Part shown: in pieces, positions 16,358-24,992 of the stretch
Position numbering within the stretch: the stretch's first letter is position 1
Layout of the letters: each line of letters begins with the position of its first letter
NCBI RefSeq assembly: GCF_006716905.1
Contig: NZ_VFPV01000002.1
Location: 496,001 to 560,000, forward strand
DNA length: 64,000 nucleotides
Direction of reading: 5' to 3'
Origin: Acidovorax temperans
Lineage (GTDB): Bacteria > Pseudomonadota > Gammaproteobacteria > Burkholderiales > Burkholderiaceae_C
The notes under the pieces: model-generated
What the model saw: the letters and a program-made list of their open reading frames with translations, nothing else
What the model was told of the DNA's origin: nothing
Databases searched by the model: none
Position numbers and translations under genes: made by a program

Positions 16358-17861
16358 TATCCGAAACTCAGACACCATGGGCACACTGTTCATGGACTTC
16401 AGATTTCAGGGACAGCGGTGTCGTGAATACACGGCATTGACCGACTCTCCAACCAACCGCAAGAAGCTGGAAAAAGTCCTCGCCAAGATCGAGTCCGAGA
16501 TCAACGCGGGAACCTTCGTCTACGCCAACTACTTTCCCAACAGCAAAGCGCTCAAGCGCTTTGCACGGGCGAAACTTGAGAAGGCGGCTGCCACGGTGGT
16601 GACAGAGGCGAGTGCAGAGGCGGCAGAGAAGCCGACCGCGGAGCCGAAGGCGACCGGCCCCTTGTTCTGCGAATTCACGGCCCAGTGGTTCAAAGAACAC
16701 GAGATCGAATGGCGCCGCAGCCACATCCGATCCTTGCGCTCCACCCTGGACGCCCGCCTGATCCCGCACTTCGGACAAAAGGTGGTCAGCAGCATCACCA
16801 AATCCGACATCCTTGCCTACCGCGCCACACTCGCCAAAGTAAAAGGTCGCGGAGACAAGGAAGGACTCTCACCCAAACGCATCAACGAGATCATTGGCAC
16901 GTTGTGCCAGATCATGGACGAAGCCGCCGACCGCTTCGAGTTTACGACGCCCACGACCAACATCAAACGGCTGCGTGTGCGCAAGGTCGATGTGGATCCG
17001 TTCAGTCTGCAGGATGTGCAGAGCATCCTGGCCACCGTCCGCGCAGACTATCGCAACTACTTCACCGTGCGCTTCTTCACCGGCATGCGCACCGGCGAAG
17101 TCCATGGTCTCAAATGGCGCTACGTCGATTTCGAGCACCGCCTGATCCGGGTCCGGGAAACCTTCGTCCTTGGAGAGGATGAGTACACCAAGACCGACGG
17201 CAGCCAGCGGGACATCCAGATGAGCCAGCCGGTGGTCGAGGCTCTCACCAGGCAGTACGAGGTGACAGGCAAACTGTCCGACTACGTGTTCTGCAACCTG
17301 ATGGGCGCGCCATTGGATAACAAGAACTTCACGGACCGCATCTGGTATCCCCTGCTGCGCCATCTGGGCATGACTGAACGCAGGCCTTACCAGATGCGCC
17401 ACACCGCGGCCACCTTGTGGCTGGCTTCCGGTGAAGCGCCCGAATGGATCGCACGCCAGCTCGGCCACACCAGCACGGAGATGCTGTTCAAGGTCTACAG
17501 CCGCTACGTACCCAACCTCACACGCCAGGACGGATCGGCCATGGAGCGTCTGCTGGCCAGTCGCATGGCCACAGGGCAGGTCATCCGCATGGAAGAGGGC
17601 GGCGCAGACGCAGGGCTGCGCCCGGTGCATACGGACCTCTATGCCCCGGTGCTGCCAGCACCGCAAGCCGTACCCAAGCCACGCGGCGTGCACAAGCCCG
17701 CACAGGCCGGTGCATCCCTGCGTGGCAACACCAGCGGCGCCATGACCCGTCGTCCCACGGATATCGTGCTGCCGGCCGTCCATCACAAGGGCGAGCCCCA
17801 GGCCCCACCGGGTCCCTGGATGCGCACAGGACGCACGCACTCGCCCCGCGCCAGCGCGTAA
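16350..17861 (+). CDS. Tyrosine-recombinase integrase
   Basis: This is a 503-residue phage/ICE-type integrase. Residues 1-75 form an arm-binding domain (DUF3596-like), about 108-190 the core-binding SAM-like domain, and 215-390 the catalytic domain: Arg247 (FTGMRTGEVHGLKW), Arg350 in PYQMRHT, His373 in LGHTS, and Tyr383 or Tyr386 in KVYSRYV. Tyr347 replaces the usual first His of the HxxR box. A low-complexity, proline-rich tail of about 110 residues follows. Start ATG 16350 has a GGAGG site 8 bases upstream. The attachment site is not identified. Confidence 0.92.
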   Translation: MGSIRNSDTMGTLFMDFRFQGQRCREYTALTDSPTNRKKLEKVLAKIESEINAGTFVYANYFPNSKALKRFARAKLEKAAATVVTEASAEAAEKPTAEPKATGPLFCEFTAQWFKEHEIEWRRSHIRSLRSTLDARLIPHFGQKVVSSITKSDILAYRATLAKVKGRGDKEGLSPKRINEIIGTLCQIMDEAADRFEFTTPTTNIKRLRVRKVDVDPFSLQDVQSILATVRADYRNYFTVRFFTGMRTGEVHGLKWRYVDFEHRLIRVRETFVLGEDEYTKTDGSQRDIQMSQPVVEALTRQYEVTGKLSDYVFCNLMGAPLDNKNFTDRIWYPLLRHLGMTERRPYQMRHTAATLWLASGEAPEWIARQLGHTSTEMLFKVYSRYVPNLTRQDGSAMERLLASRMATGQVIRMEEGGADAGLRPVHTDLYAPVLPAPQAVPKPRGVHKPAQAGASLRGNTSGAMTRRPTDIVLPAVHHKGEPQAPPGPWMRTGRTHSPRASA

Positions 17862-17951
17862 GTCCGCTCATTCCTTCTTCCGCTCAACGGCTGCAAAAAC
17901 CGGCAGTCTGGGCGGAGCCTTGCCCCCACATTCATATTCCCCAGGCACACC

Positions 17952-18623
17952 ATGAACGCAAACACCTCTTCACTGTCTTCGCTGTGCACCGCTTCCCAGC
18001 CTGCAGTCCGCGCAGGCTCAGCACCCTCCGCAGTCGCCACCCGCCCGTCGGTGCGGTACACCTTGAGCCAGCTGCATCCGTCAGCAACCGAGATCGATCG
18101 CCGCCGCCTCGACATCCAGATGCGTATGCCGCAGGTCGCCATCGGCGCGCTTCACCAGTTCCTGCACGACCTCTTTGCCGATGACGATCTGGTCAAGGCC
18201 TACTTTCCGCATGTCGGTGCAACGTCTGCGGCAGGGCATGCGCCGACGATGCCGTTGGACTTGAGTGAGCGTGCCGCTGAGAGGGCAGGGACGCATTGGG
18301 GCTTGCTGCACCGCCACGAGCGCGAAGTGGCCGCTGTGGCGGCATTTGTGCAGTCCTGCGGCTATTACTGGTGCGCACGCCAGCAGGCGCTGGGTGGGCA
18401 TCTGGTGCCGGTGGCTGTCTCGCCTCGCTCCTATCGCAGCCGGATCGCAGTGGCACAGCGTGAACTGTTGCAGGAGCCTCTGCGCCAATTGCGCCGCAGT
18501 CACCCGGAGCTCGGCAGCACCCTGGCCCAGGTCTTGGGCATGGACTGCGATGGCGATGTCGATCCCCAGCAGGTCGCCCGCATTCAGGCAGCGCTGGGTA
18601 CTGCGCAGATGCAGGTGCATTGA
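17952..18623 (+). CDS. Integrative-element protein, paralogue of 24985-25581
   Basis: This 223-residue soluble protein is of unknown function. Its core ('LHQFLHDLFADDDLVKAYF', 'HEREVAAVAAFVQSCGYYWCARQQALGG', 'YRSRIAVAQRELLQEPLRQLRRSHPELGSTLAQVLG') aligns by eye with the protein at 24985-25581: both have ...CGYY-x-C-x-R-x4-LG... and a Y-x-R-I-x2-x-R/Q-E...L-x-QPLxxLR helix. The N-terminal 60 residues are unique and Ala/Ser-rich. It lies 90 bases after the integrase. Conserved Cys/His residues might bind metal. Confidence 0.65.
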   Translation: MNANTSSLSSLCTASQPAVRAGSAPSAVATRPSVRYTLSQLHPSATEIDRRRLDIQMRMPQVAIGALHQFLHDLFADDDLVKAYFPHVGATSAAGHAPTMPLDLSERAAERAGTHWGLLHRHEREVAAVAAFVQSCGYYWCARQQALGGHLVPVAVSPRSYRSRIAVAQRELLQEPLRQLRRSHPELGSTLAQVLGMDCDGDVDPQQVARIQAALGTAQMQVH

Positions 18624-18631
18624 GTGTGACC

Positions 18632-18919
18632 ATGCACATGCGGAAACTCGAAGCCAAGGGCCGCCGGGCCCATCCATCCCGGACATACACAGAACGGATC
18701 GACCGGCGTCAGAGGGTTGCGCTGCCGGCAGACATGGGGTGGCGGGTTGGCATGCGCGTCTACTTCCACCTGACGAAGGACGGCGCAATCCAGATAGGAA
18801 AAGTGCCCACGCAGCTGTGGCAGGGGCGCTTGCTCTCAGCGCGGATTCAGGGGATCCACCGGCCCCTCGGAGGCCGCAAGGATCGCGCTGGGAAGGCCAT
18901 CAGAGCGTTGCGTCCTTGA
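18632..18919 (+). CDS. Small AbrB/SpoVT-like protein
   Basis: The 95-residue basic protein has 'ERIDRRQRVALPADMGWRVGMRVYFHLTKDGAIQI', which fits a swapped-hairpin AbrB/MazE fold (D-x-x-x-R-V-x-L-P...G..V...dG.I.I). ATG 18632 (or 18638) is chosen over an in-frame TTG that overlaps the previous stop. Its last 20 bases overlap the end of the convergent HU-like gene. It may be a DNA-binding regulator of the element. Confidence 0.55.
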   Translation: MHMRKLEAKGRRAHPSRTYTERIDRRQRVALPADMGWRVGMRVYFHLTKDGAIQIGKVPTQLWQGRLLSARIQGIHRPLGGRKDRAGKAIRALRP

Positions 18920-19349
18920 GCTTCTTCAGGGCTCGGGTCTTGATCTTGACCGATGCGGGCTTGGCAGGGAACCAGCGCTCTTCACCCGTGAACGGATCCT
19001 TGCCAAAACGCTTCTTCTTGGCAGGCACTTGCAGCAGGCCAATCTTGAGGAGACCGGGGAGGGTGAATTCGCCGGAACCCTTCTTGTGCACCGAGCCCAG
19101 GATCGCCGACTCCAGTGCAGCGAGCACGGCCTTGGCGGCCTTGGGCTCGACACCGGACTGCTCGACCAAGTGGGCGACCAGGGTGGTCTTGTTGAAAGCC
19201 GTCTTGATGGGTTTGACTGCTGCGACAGGCTTGGCTGCTGCCGCAGGCTTGACCGCTGCTGCGGGTTTGGTGGCAGCGGCCTTCTTGGCGGCGGGGGCCG
19301 ACTTCGTGGACTTCTTGGCAGGAGCGGGGGCTTTCTTTGCGGTGGCCAT
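18900..19349 (-). CDS. HU/IHF-like protein with Lys/Ala/Pro-rich N-terminal tail
   Basis: The 149-residue protein has residues 1-60 as a low-complexity tail of KKAPAPAKKS and KPAAA repeats, like histone H1/PAKK motifs. Residues 60-149 are an HU-type fold ('AFNKTTLVAHLVEQSGVEPKAAKAVLAALESAI', 'GSGEFTLPGLLKIGL', 'KKRFGKDPFTGEERWFPAKPASVKIK'). The family is seen in Burkholderiales (BpH3/HU-tail type). It is a nucleoid-binding protein, perhaps made by the element to compact or silence DNA. Start ATG 19349 excludes a non-conserved N-terminal extension. Confidence 0.85.
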   Translation of the reverse strand: MATAKKAPAPAKKSTKSAPAAKKAAATKPAAAVKPAAAAKPVAAVKPIKTAFNKTTLVAHLVEQSGVEPKAAKAVLAALESAILGSVHKKGSGEFTLPGLLKIGLLQVPAKKKRFGKDPFTGEERWFPAKPASVKIKTRALKKLKDATL

Positions 19350-19532
19350 GGTGGGTCTCGTGATAAATGGGTTGGATGTTTGCTGACGGAAGAATCCAGA
19401 CAGACGAATCAATTCTAGGAGCAGGGCCTCGCCGATGCATGCGCAGCCGCCACAACGAGGCTCCCATACACTTTCATCTTTCAAATGCACGCTACGCCAT
19501 TGCAAGCGTGGCGATCGTTATCGGGAGTCTTC

Positions 19533-20161
19533 ATGTCCATAAGCCCAAAGACATTGCTACTACTTCAAAAGGCGGGTGAAAACCTGTACGCAGCGCGCAA
19601 TGCGCTGGCCCAGGACGTACAGCAACACGCCAGTCGCGTGGTCCATATGGTTGCCAGCGAACCCTTCGGCAATGATGCTGATCGCGCCTACGCACAGCTC
19701 GCAGCATTGCACGGATGGCACACGAGCTGCAGGCGATGGAAGAACAGCTCAAGACCCTGTACGGGTCCGCCATGGAGCTCGCAGCAGCCGAACCCCCGGT
19801 GCTGGTGGACTTGTCCGATCGCAGTCCACGCGCACGTGTGCAGCCCAGCGCCCTGGGCGTTGAAGAAGCACAGGACGTGCAGATCAAGCCAGTGCAGCCC
19901 AAACAACCGCTGCGAAAGAAGGCGACAGCGAGCGTGACGGCGGAACCTGCTCGCCCACGTCAGCGTCTGAGCGCCAATGACCAAAAGGTCCTGGCCTATC
20001 TCAAACAAGTCCTGGATCGACGCAGCTGGAAGCCTCTGACGCAAGTGGCCATTGCTGACGGAGCAGGGATACCCAAAGGCTCAGTGGGCCTGGCATTGCG
20101 CAGGGTCATTGATGCAGGGATGGTTCGTGAGGGGCAAAAGGGGAACTACCGGCTGGGCTAG
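19533..20161 (+). pseudogene. Winged-helix protein gene with a frameshift
   Basis: The first frame (19533 to about 19700) encodes 'MSISPKTLLLLQKAGENLYAARNALAQDVQ...AYAQLAA'. The second (from about 19700) continues 'SIARMAHELQAMEEQLKTLYGSAMELAAAEPP' to a C-terminal winged helix ('LSANDQKVLAYLKQVLDRR...GIPKGSVGLALRRVIDAGMVREGQKGNYRL'). The protein character changes frame abruptly, so one base is missing or extra near 19690-19705. It may be a true pseudogene or a sequencing error; the C-terminal part could still be made from ATG 19715. Confidence 0.6.
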
Positions 20162-20217
20162 CAGCAGTTCAGTGAAGAGCTTCGATCCTTGGCCATCACA
20201 GGCGCAGCAAACTGCGC

Positions 20218-20343
20218 TCAGGAATGTTCTTTCTTGGCCCCGGGCTCGCATGCCTTGAGCCATTTGGAAGAGAAATAGCCGAGCAGCATCACGATGTTGA
20301 AAATCATCAGGCCGATGACGATGGGATCGGAGAGGGCTGTCAT
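20218..20343 (-). CDS. Small one-helix membrane protein
   Basis: This 41-residue peptide has a single hydrophobic helix ('IVIGLMIFNIVMLLGYF') and a charged C-terminus (KACEPGAKKEHS). ATG 20343 is preferred to a longer frame to 20445, which would run into the IS630 remnant. It is convergent with the frameshifted winged-helix gene. No family is recognised; moderate coding support only. Confidence 0.4.
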   Translation of the reverse strand: MTALSDPIVIGLMIFNIVMLLGYFSSKWLKACEPGAKKEHS

Positions 20344-20416
20344 GGCGGGTTTGTAGCGCTGTATTGGTAGTGGGTCAAGGTGGTCATGAGGTTGCCCCTG
20401 AAAAGTGGAGCTCTTA

Positions 20417-20780
20417 TTGATCCGGCCCCTGTGAAATTGCATCAAGCCGCATAGCGCACCGGCCCGTGCTCAAAGTACTTGCGTGCGCTCGGGCCGACGC
20501 TGCACGCTGCGCAAGTGCTTTGCGGTGGCCTTCACCAATTGCAGCTTCGTGCGCGCCGGGGCCAGCTTGGTCACCGCTTGCTTGATGTCTGCATTGGCCA
20601 TCTCATCGGGGTTCAACTCCGGGCTGTAGCTGGGCAGGTAGAGCACCTCGATGGCGTCGGCGTGCTCTGCCAGCCACGCCTTGACCTGCTTAGCGTGATG
20701 CATCCGCAGGTTGTCCAGAATCAGAGTTGCCCAAGATGTCATGCAGCGCCTCAATCTCAGCTTTGCGCCGGTGATTTCCA
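20417..20780 (-). mobile_element. IS630-family remnant (C-terminal third of transposase)
   Basis: The end TTGATCCGGCCCCTGTGAA at 20417, preceded by TA (20415-20416), matches the end of the intact IS630 at 44755. The transposase part has 'LILDNLRMHHAKQVKAWLAEHADAIEVLYLPSYSPELNPDEMANADIKQ', i.e. the second D and final E of the DDE domain. A one-base frameshift near 20480 separates the last codons (…KYFEHGPVRYAA). The N-terminal two-thirds and the other end are missing. Confidence 0.8.
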
Positions 20781-20839
20781 GCCTCGATGCATTGGGTGTC
20801 ATGAACCAGGTTTTTCCAGTGCTTCAAGCTCCCGCCGCA

Positions 20840-21107
20840 TCACCAGAGGCAAGCGCGCTCGACCACACGGTCAGCCTGGGACTGTGTCACCCCCGGGCCC
20901 AGGGTGCCGAACATCGCCCCCCAGTTGTTCGTCCCGCCACCCAGACGGGTTTTCATGAAGATGTCGATGACCTCGGGCGTTGAGTGCCTCAGAAGTTCTG
21001 CACCTTGCAGCGCACGGGCAATCCCCTCGGTGGCCGGGCGAGCAAAGAATTCTTCATGCTGCATCTCGTCAAGCAGTGGGCCCAGCGCCGTGACGTAGGC
21101 AAACGTT
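20840..21107 (-). pseudogene. Fragment of an acyl-CoA dehydrogenase-like (AidB-like) gene
   Basis: About 89 C-terminal residues remain in one open frame ('TFAYVTALGPLLDEMQHEEFF', 'IARALQGAELLRHSTPEVIDIFMKTRLGG', 'FGTLGPGVTQSQADRVVERA'). The pattern of helix, LxxHSTPEVxDxFxxxRL and FGTL resembles the C-terminus of AidB-type acyl-CoA dehydrogenases. No N-terminal part or start exists nearby. It is probably a leftover of the catabolic locus that includes the Bug-protein gene. Confidence 0.5.
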
Positions 21108-21125
21108 CAATGAGGCTTTGGCGAT

Positions 21126-22142
21126 TCATGATTCAGCGGTGAAGCCAATGGCTTTAACGATGGGGCCCCAGCGGTCATGGTCGCTCTTGAGTCGGGCAGC
21201 CAGTTCTGCAGGAGTGGAGGAGGTTGCCTGCAACCCCATTGCGGCCAAGCCCTCCACAACTTCGGTACTGGCCAACGCTGGACGAAGTGCAGCATTGGCA
21301 CGCTGCACCGTCTCTGCAGAAGCGCCGGCAGGCAGAAACATTCCAAACCATTCGGTGAAGCTCATGTTCTTGAGGCCTTGTTCGGTCAGTGTGGACACAC
21401 CGGAAACGAACTGGCTGCGCGTAGCCCCGCTCGTTGCCAAAACACGGCACTTGCCGGCAGCAAGGTGCGGCAAAAAGTCACCGATGGGTCCACATACCGC
21501 TGGAAGTTGTCCACCCACCATATCGAGGATGGCCGGCTGTGTTCCTCGATAGGGGATATGCGTCATTTCGAGTTCCAGTTGGCGTCCAATAAGAACTCCA
21601 ATAAAGTGCGGCACAGAACCGGCAGCTGGTGAGCCATACGAACCATTCGCGTTTGCCTTCGCCCAGGCAACGTACTGAGGCACAGTGGTCACGGATGCCG
21701 GAACCGCGGGTCCAACAGCGAAGCCAAAGTCGAACACGCATGCTACCGATACAGGAGTGACATCCTTGAGGGGGTCATACGGCAGCTTCTTGTAGATATG
21801 AGGATAAATACCCAGCATCGACATTGGTGTTTGCAGGATTGCAGAACCATCTGGTGGGAGAGATTTCATCGCTTGAATGGCGATCTGACCACCGGCGCCA
21901 GTGCGGTTCTCAACGATCACCGACTTGGCGTAGCCGCCGGTCATCCGTGCAGCCAAGCGGCGGCACAGTGTGTCAGAGGTGCCCCCGGCTGAGAATCCCG
22001 TGATCAGCCTTGCCATTTCGAGCTGACCGCCTTGAGCCCAGAGGTTGGGAGACGCGGCTGCGGCCGCGAGGGCAGTTGCAGTCTTCAGAAAATCCCTACG
22101 CTGCGATTGAGGGAATGTATCCCGTGAGATGAGATTCGACAT
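21126..22142 (-). CDS. Bug-family (TctC-like) tripartite tricarboxylate binding protein
   Basis: This is a 338-residue periplasmic binding protein. It has a twin-arginine-like signal (SQRRDFLKTATALAAAAA), then 'LITGFSAGGTSDTLCRRLAARM', 'VIVENRTGAGGQIAIQAMKSLPPDGSAIL', 'HIPYRGTQPAILDMVGGQL' and 'EWFGMFLPAG', all characteristic of Bug proteins. It binds a carboxylated ligand for a TctAB permease encoded elsewhere. Start ATG 22142 has an AAGGAG site. The divergent LysR gene is cut to a stub beyond the IS630 insertion, so regulation is probably disrupted. Confidence 0.92.
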   Translation of the reverse strand: MSNLISRDTFPQSQRRDFLKTATALAAAAASPNLWAQGGQLEMARLITGFSAGGTSDTLCRRLAARMTGGYAKSVIVENRTGAGGQIAIQAMKSLPPDGSAILQTPMSMLGIYPHIYKKLPYDPLKDVTPVSVACVFDFGFAVGPAVPASVTTVPQYVAWAKANANGSYGSPAAGSVPHFIGVLIGRQLELEMTHIPYRGTQPAILDMVGGQLPAVCGPIGDFLPHLAAGKCRVLATSGATRSQFVSGVSTLTEQGLKNMSFTEWFGMFLPAGASAETVQRANAALRPALASTEVVEGLAAMGLQATSSTPAELAARLKSDHDRWGPIVKAIGFTAES

Positions 22143-22216
22143 GTGGTCTCCTTGGTTGCTTGGCGTGCCGACTGCAGAGTGCAATGCAGTGGAGCCGCGA
22201 TTCTGGGAGAGAATTA

Positions 22217-23350
22217 TTGATTAGAAATCAAACCTCTTGAAATTAATTATTTTGTCACCAGATAATCCTCATGGAAATGATCGACATGAGGAAACTCACA
22301 CCTGAGGCGCGGCAAGAGCGGCGCCGTCAGGTGATCAAGCTGCGCCGCTCGGGCTGGACCTACGAGGCCATCGCGACCGATCTGGGCCTGTCGCGCACCG
22401 GGGTGTTTGACATCTGCAAGCGCTACGAAGAGGGTGGTGCCAAGGCCCTGACAGATAAGCCATGCGGGCGTCCCGTTGGGGTGCTACGTGCACTGTGCGA
22501 GGAGCAAGAACGCGACATTCGCCGCCTGGTCATTGACCACACCCCGGATCAGCTGAAGATGGACTTCGCGCTGTGGACACGCCAGGCGGTACGACTGCTC
22601 ATTGAACAGCGCTGCGGTGTCCGCCTGACGCTGCAAGGTGTCGGTCTGTACCTGCGCCGTTGGGGCTTCACACCACAAAAGCCCATCCAGCGTGCCTACG
22701 AGCAACAACCACAGGCCGTACGTCACTGGCTCGATGAGCAATACCCCGCCATCGAGCAAAGGGCCAAGGCCGAAGGAGCTGAGATTCACTGGGCAGACGA
22801 GACCGGTCTGCGCTCAGATGATGTGCGGGGCCGCTCTTACGCCCCGATAGGCCAGACGCTAGAGATTCGGGTCAACCAGCGCAGAGAAGGCCTGTCCATC
22901 ATCTCCAGCGTGACCAACCGGGGCAAGGTTCGCTTCAAGAGCTTTGAGGGGGGCATGAATGCGGCCATCCTGATCGACTTCATGAAGCGTCTGGTGCAGG
23001 AGGCCAGGAAAGAGAACGGAGCCAAAGTGTTCCTGATATTGGACAACCTGAAAGTGCACCACGCCAAGTCTGTGAAGGCGTGGCTGGAGCAAAACAAGGC
23101 GCATATCGAGGTGTTCTACCTGCCCAGCTACAGCCCCGAGTTGAACCCCGATGAGATGCTCAATGCGAACCTGAAGGCGGCCGTCACAAGCAAAGCGCCC
23201 AACCGGCGCAAGGGGCAACTCAAGCAAGCGGCGATCGGGCACCTGCGCCACCTGCAAAAAACACCTGCCAAGGTCAAACAGTTCTTCCAGAAGAACAGTG
23301 TCAAATATGCGGCTTGATTTGTTTTGTCAAGTTGTTTGGTTTCTTTTCAA
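22217..23350 (+). mobile_element. IS630-family element, complete, 1134 bp
   Basis: Ends TTGATTAGAAATCAAAC (left, 22217) and the inverse of TTGAAAAGAAACCAAAC (right, 23350) are imperfect inverted repeats, each bordered by TA (22215-22216 and 23351-23352). That is the TA target duplication expected of IS630. It sits between the Bug gene and the LysR stub. Confidence 0.88.
22271..23317 (+). CDS. IS630-family transposase
   Basis: The 348-residue protein has an N-terminal helix-turn-helix ('RSGWTYEAIATDLGLSRTGVFDICKRYEEGG') and a DDE domain: 'IHWADETGLRSD', 'VFLILDNLKVHHAKSVKAWL', 'LPSYSPELNPDEMLNANLK'. It ends in the family's usual KYAA. It is full length and looks intact. ATG 22286 (MRKLTPEA) is an alternative start. 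Confidence 0.92.
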   Translation: MEMIDMRKLTPEARQERRRQVIKLRRSGWTYEAIATDLGLSRTGVFDICKRYEEGGAKALTDKPCGRPVGVLRALCEEQERDIRRLVIDHTPDQLKMDFALWTRQAVRLLIEQRCGVRLTLQGVGLYLRRWGFTPQKPIQRAYEQQPQAVRHWLDEQYPAIEQRAKAEGAEIHWADETGLRSDDVRGRSYAPIGQTLEIRVNQRREGLSIISSVTNRGKVRFKSFEGGMNAAILIDFMKRLVQEARKENGAKVFLILDNLKVHHAKSVKAWLEQNKAHIEVFYLPSYSPELNPDEMLNANLKAAVTSKAPNRRKGQLKQAAIGHLRHLQKTPAKVKQFFQKNSVKYAA

Positions 23351-23409
23351 TAAAGTGCGTGTGATCACATTTTTTGAAAGACTTTGAAGGGCGCCTTCAA
23401 AGTACGCCC

Positions 23410-23528
23410 ATGCACATCACCTTCCGTCAAGTCGAAGCGTTCCTTGCAGTCGCGGATACCGGTAGCTTTACTCGTGCCGCAGAGCTCTTGCATCTCTCGC
23501 CGTCAGCGGTGACACGGGCCGTGGCGAT
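23410..23528 (+). pseudogene. LysR-family regulator, 5' stub
   Basis: About 39 residues of a LysR helix-turn-helix remain ('MHITFRQVEAFLAVADTGSFTRAAELLHLSPSAVTRAV'). After that the sequence turns into unrelated 'AIFDPVLPLQPATGATP', leading to the FAA hydrolase start. The effector domain is deleted. The stub is divergent from the Bug gene, which it presumably once controlled. Confidence 0.8.
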
Positions 23529-23573
23529 CTTCGACCCCGTGCTGCCGCTACAACCCGCTACCGGGGCGACGCC

Positions 23574-24573
23574 ATGAAACTCGCGACCTTGCGCAACGGC
23601 CAGCGCGATGGCCGCCTGGTGGTCGTGTCGGACGACGCGCGCCGCTGCATCGACGCCTGCCCCGTGGCCCCCACGCTGCTCGATGCACTGGAGCGCTGGA
23701 GCGTGGTGGAGCCCGCGCTGCACGACTTGGCCCGCACCGTGAGCGCGCCCGCCGCTCTGGGCGCCATGCCCTTTGATGCGCGCCAGTGTTTGGCCCCGCT
23801 GCCACGCACCTGGCAGTGGCTGGACGGCTCGGCGTTTCTGAACCACGGCCACCTCATGGAACGCGCCTTCAAGGTGCCGCCCGTTGCCGATTTCGACACC
23901 ATCCCGCTCATGTACCAGGGCGCGGCCGACGACTTTTTGGGCCCGCACGACGAAGTGCCCCTGCCGTCCGAGGTCGACCAGATCGACTTTGAGGGCGAGT
24001 TTGGCGTGGTGCTCAGCGAAACCCCCCCTGGGCGTCACCGCTGAAGAGGCGCTGCAGCATGTGCGCCTCATCGTGCTCATCAACGACTGGAGCCTGCGAG
24101 CCTTCGGCCCGCACGAGGCCAAAAGCGGCTTCGGCTTTGTGCAGGCCAAGCCCTCCACCGCATTCGCGCCCATCGCCATCACGCCCGACGAACTGGGCGC
24201 AGCGTGGAACGGCGGCCGTGTGCACCTGTGGCTGCAGACGCAGCGCAACGGCGAATGGTTTGGCCACCCGCACGGCGGCGCCATGCACTTTGACTTCGGC
24301 CAGTTGATCGCCCATGCAGCGCGCACGCGCAGGCTGTCGGCAGGCACCCTGATTGGCTCGGGCACCGTGTCGAATGCGGATGTGGCCGTGGGCTCGCCCT
24401 GCATCGCCGAGCGCCGCATGGTCGAGGCGCTGGCCGACGGCGCGCCGCACACACCGTTTCTGCGCTTTGGCGAGCGGGTGCGCATGGTGGCGCTGGACGG
24501 GCAGGGCCAGCCCGCGCCGTTTGGCGCCATTGACCAAGAGGTGAAATACTCTCTTCCTTCGGGAAAACAATGA
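23574..24573 (+). pseudogene. Fumarylacetoacetate hydrolase-family gene with a frameshift
   Basis: Frame 1 (23574-24044) has 'MKLATLRNGQRDGRLVVVSDDARRC' and 'VPLPSEVDQIDFEGEFGVVLSET'. Frame 2 continues 'PLGVTAEEALQHVRLIVLINDWSLR' to 'GTLIGSGTVSNADV' and 'VRMVALDGQGQP', together a normal about 332-residue FAH protein with its metal-site E-x-E (FEGEFGVV) and a late D. The switch is at a run of seven C (24023-24029) where six would keep frame. It may be a real mutation or a homopolymer sequencing error. Confidence 0.85.
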
Positions 24574-24763
24574 GCCAGATTGCCCGGCTAAATTGCCGCG
24601 CGGACCTGTGGGTCTATTTTGGACTGATAGACAGAAGCAATTGTTCGGCCGTGCTTCTGAAACGCACTATGACCGGGTTGTCATTGCATCGGTGAAAGGC
24701 CAACGCGATGCCTATTCGGGCATCCTTGGGCAGATCCGCGATGGGCTTGAAAATAGCACCTGA
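24574..24763 (+). pseudogene. 5'-truncated fragment of an integrative-element gene
   Basis: A frame open from the FAA-hydrolase stop to TGA 24761-24763 encodes 'PVGLFWTDRQKQLFGRASETHYD', 'RVVIASVKGQRDAYSGILGQIRDGLENST', with protein-like composition but no start codon or ribosome site. It overlaps the next gene's start, as a normal upstream neighbour would. I infer that it is the tail of a gene cut off when the 20.4-24.57 kb block arrived. Family unknown. Confidence 0.45.
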
Positions 24764-24992
24764 TGAGCGCTGGCAGGTGCTGGAACTCATTGAGCGCCTG
24801 CCCGCAGCGGTTCACTTCGTCGAGCTGCCCCTGTGCGTAGCCCAGATCCTGGGCGACGTTGACGCGGCTGAGATCGTTCAGCTCTTGACGCAACAGGACT
24901 TCATCCTCACGCCGCGCGGGCGGATGGAAGACGTCAGCAGCCGAGCGGCCAAACGCAGGGCAACCTCCAAGAAGGGAGCCTCCCGTGCGTAA
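24741..24992 (+). CDS. Small hypothetical protein of the element
   Basis: The 83-residue protein from ATG 24741 contains 'DERWQVLELIERLPAAVHFVELPLCVAQILGDVDAAEIVQLLTQQ', two amphipathic helices, and a basic tail (RAAKRRATSKKGASRA). It overlaps the truncated upstream gene and, by 8 bases, the next gene (GTG 24985), so it is part of a tightly packed operon. Family unknown. Confidence 0.55.
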   Translation: MGLKIAPDERWQVLELIERLPAAVHFVELPLCVAQILGDVDAAEIVQLLTQQDFILTPRGRMEDVSSRAAKRRATSKKGASRA

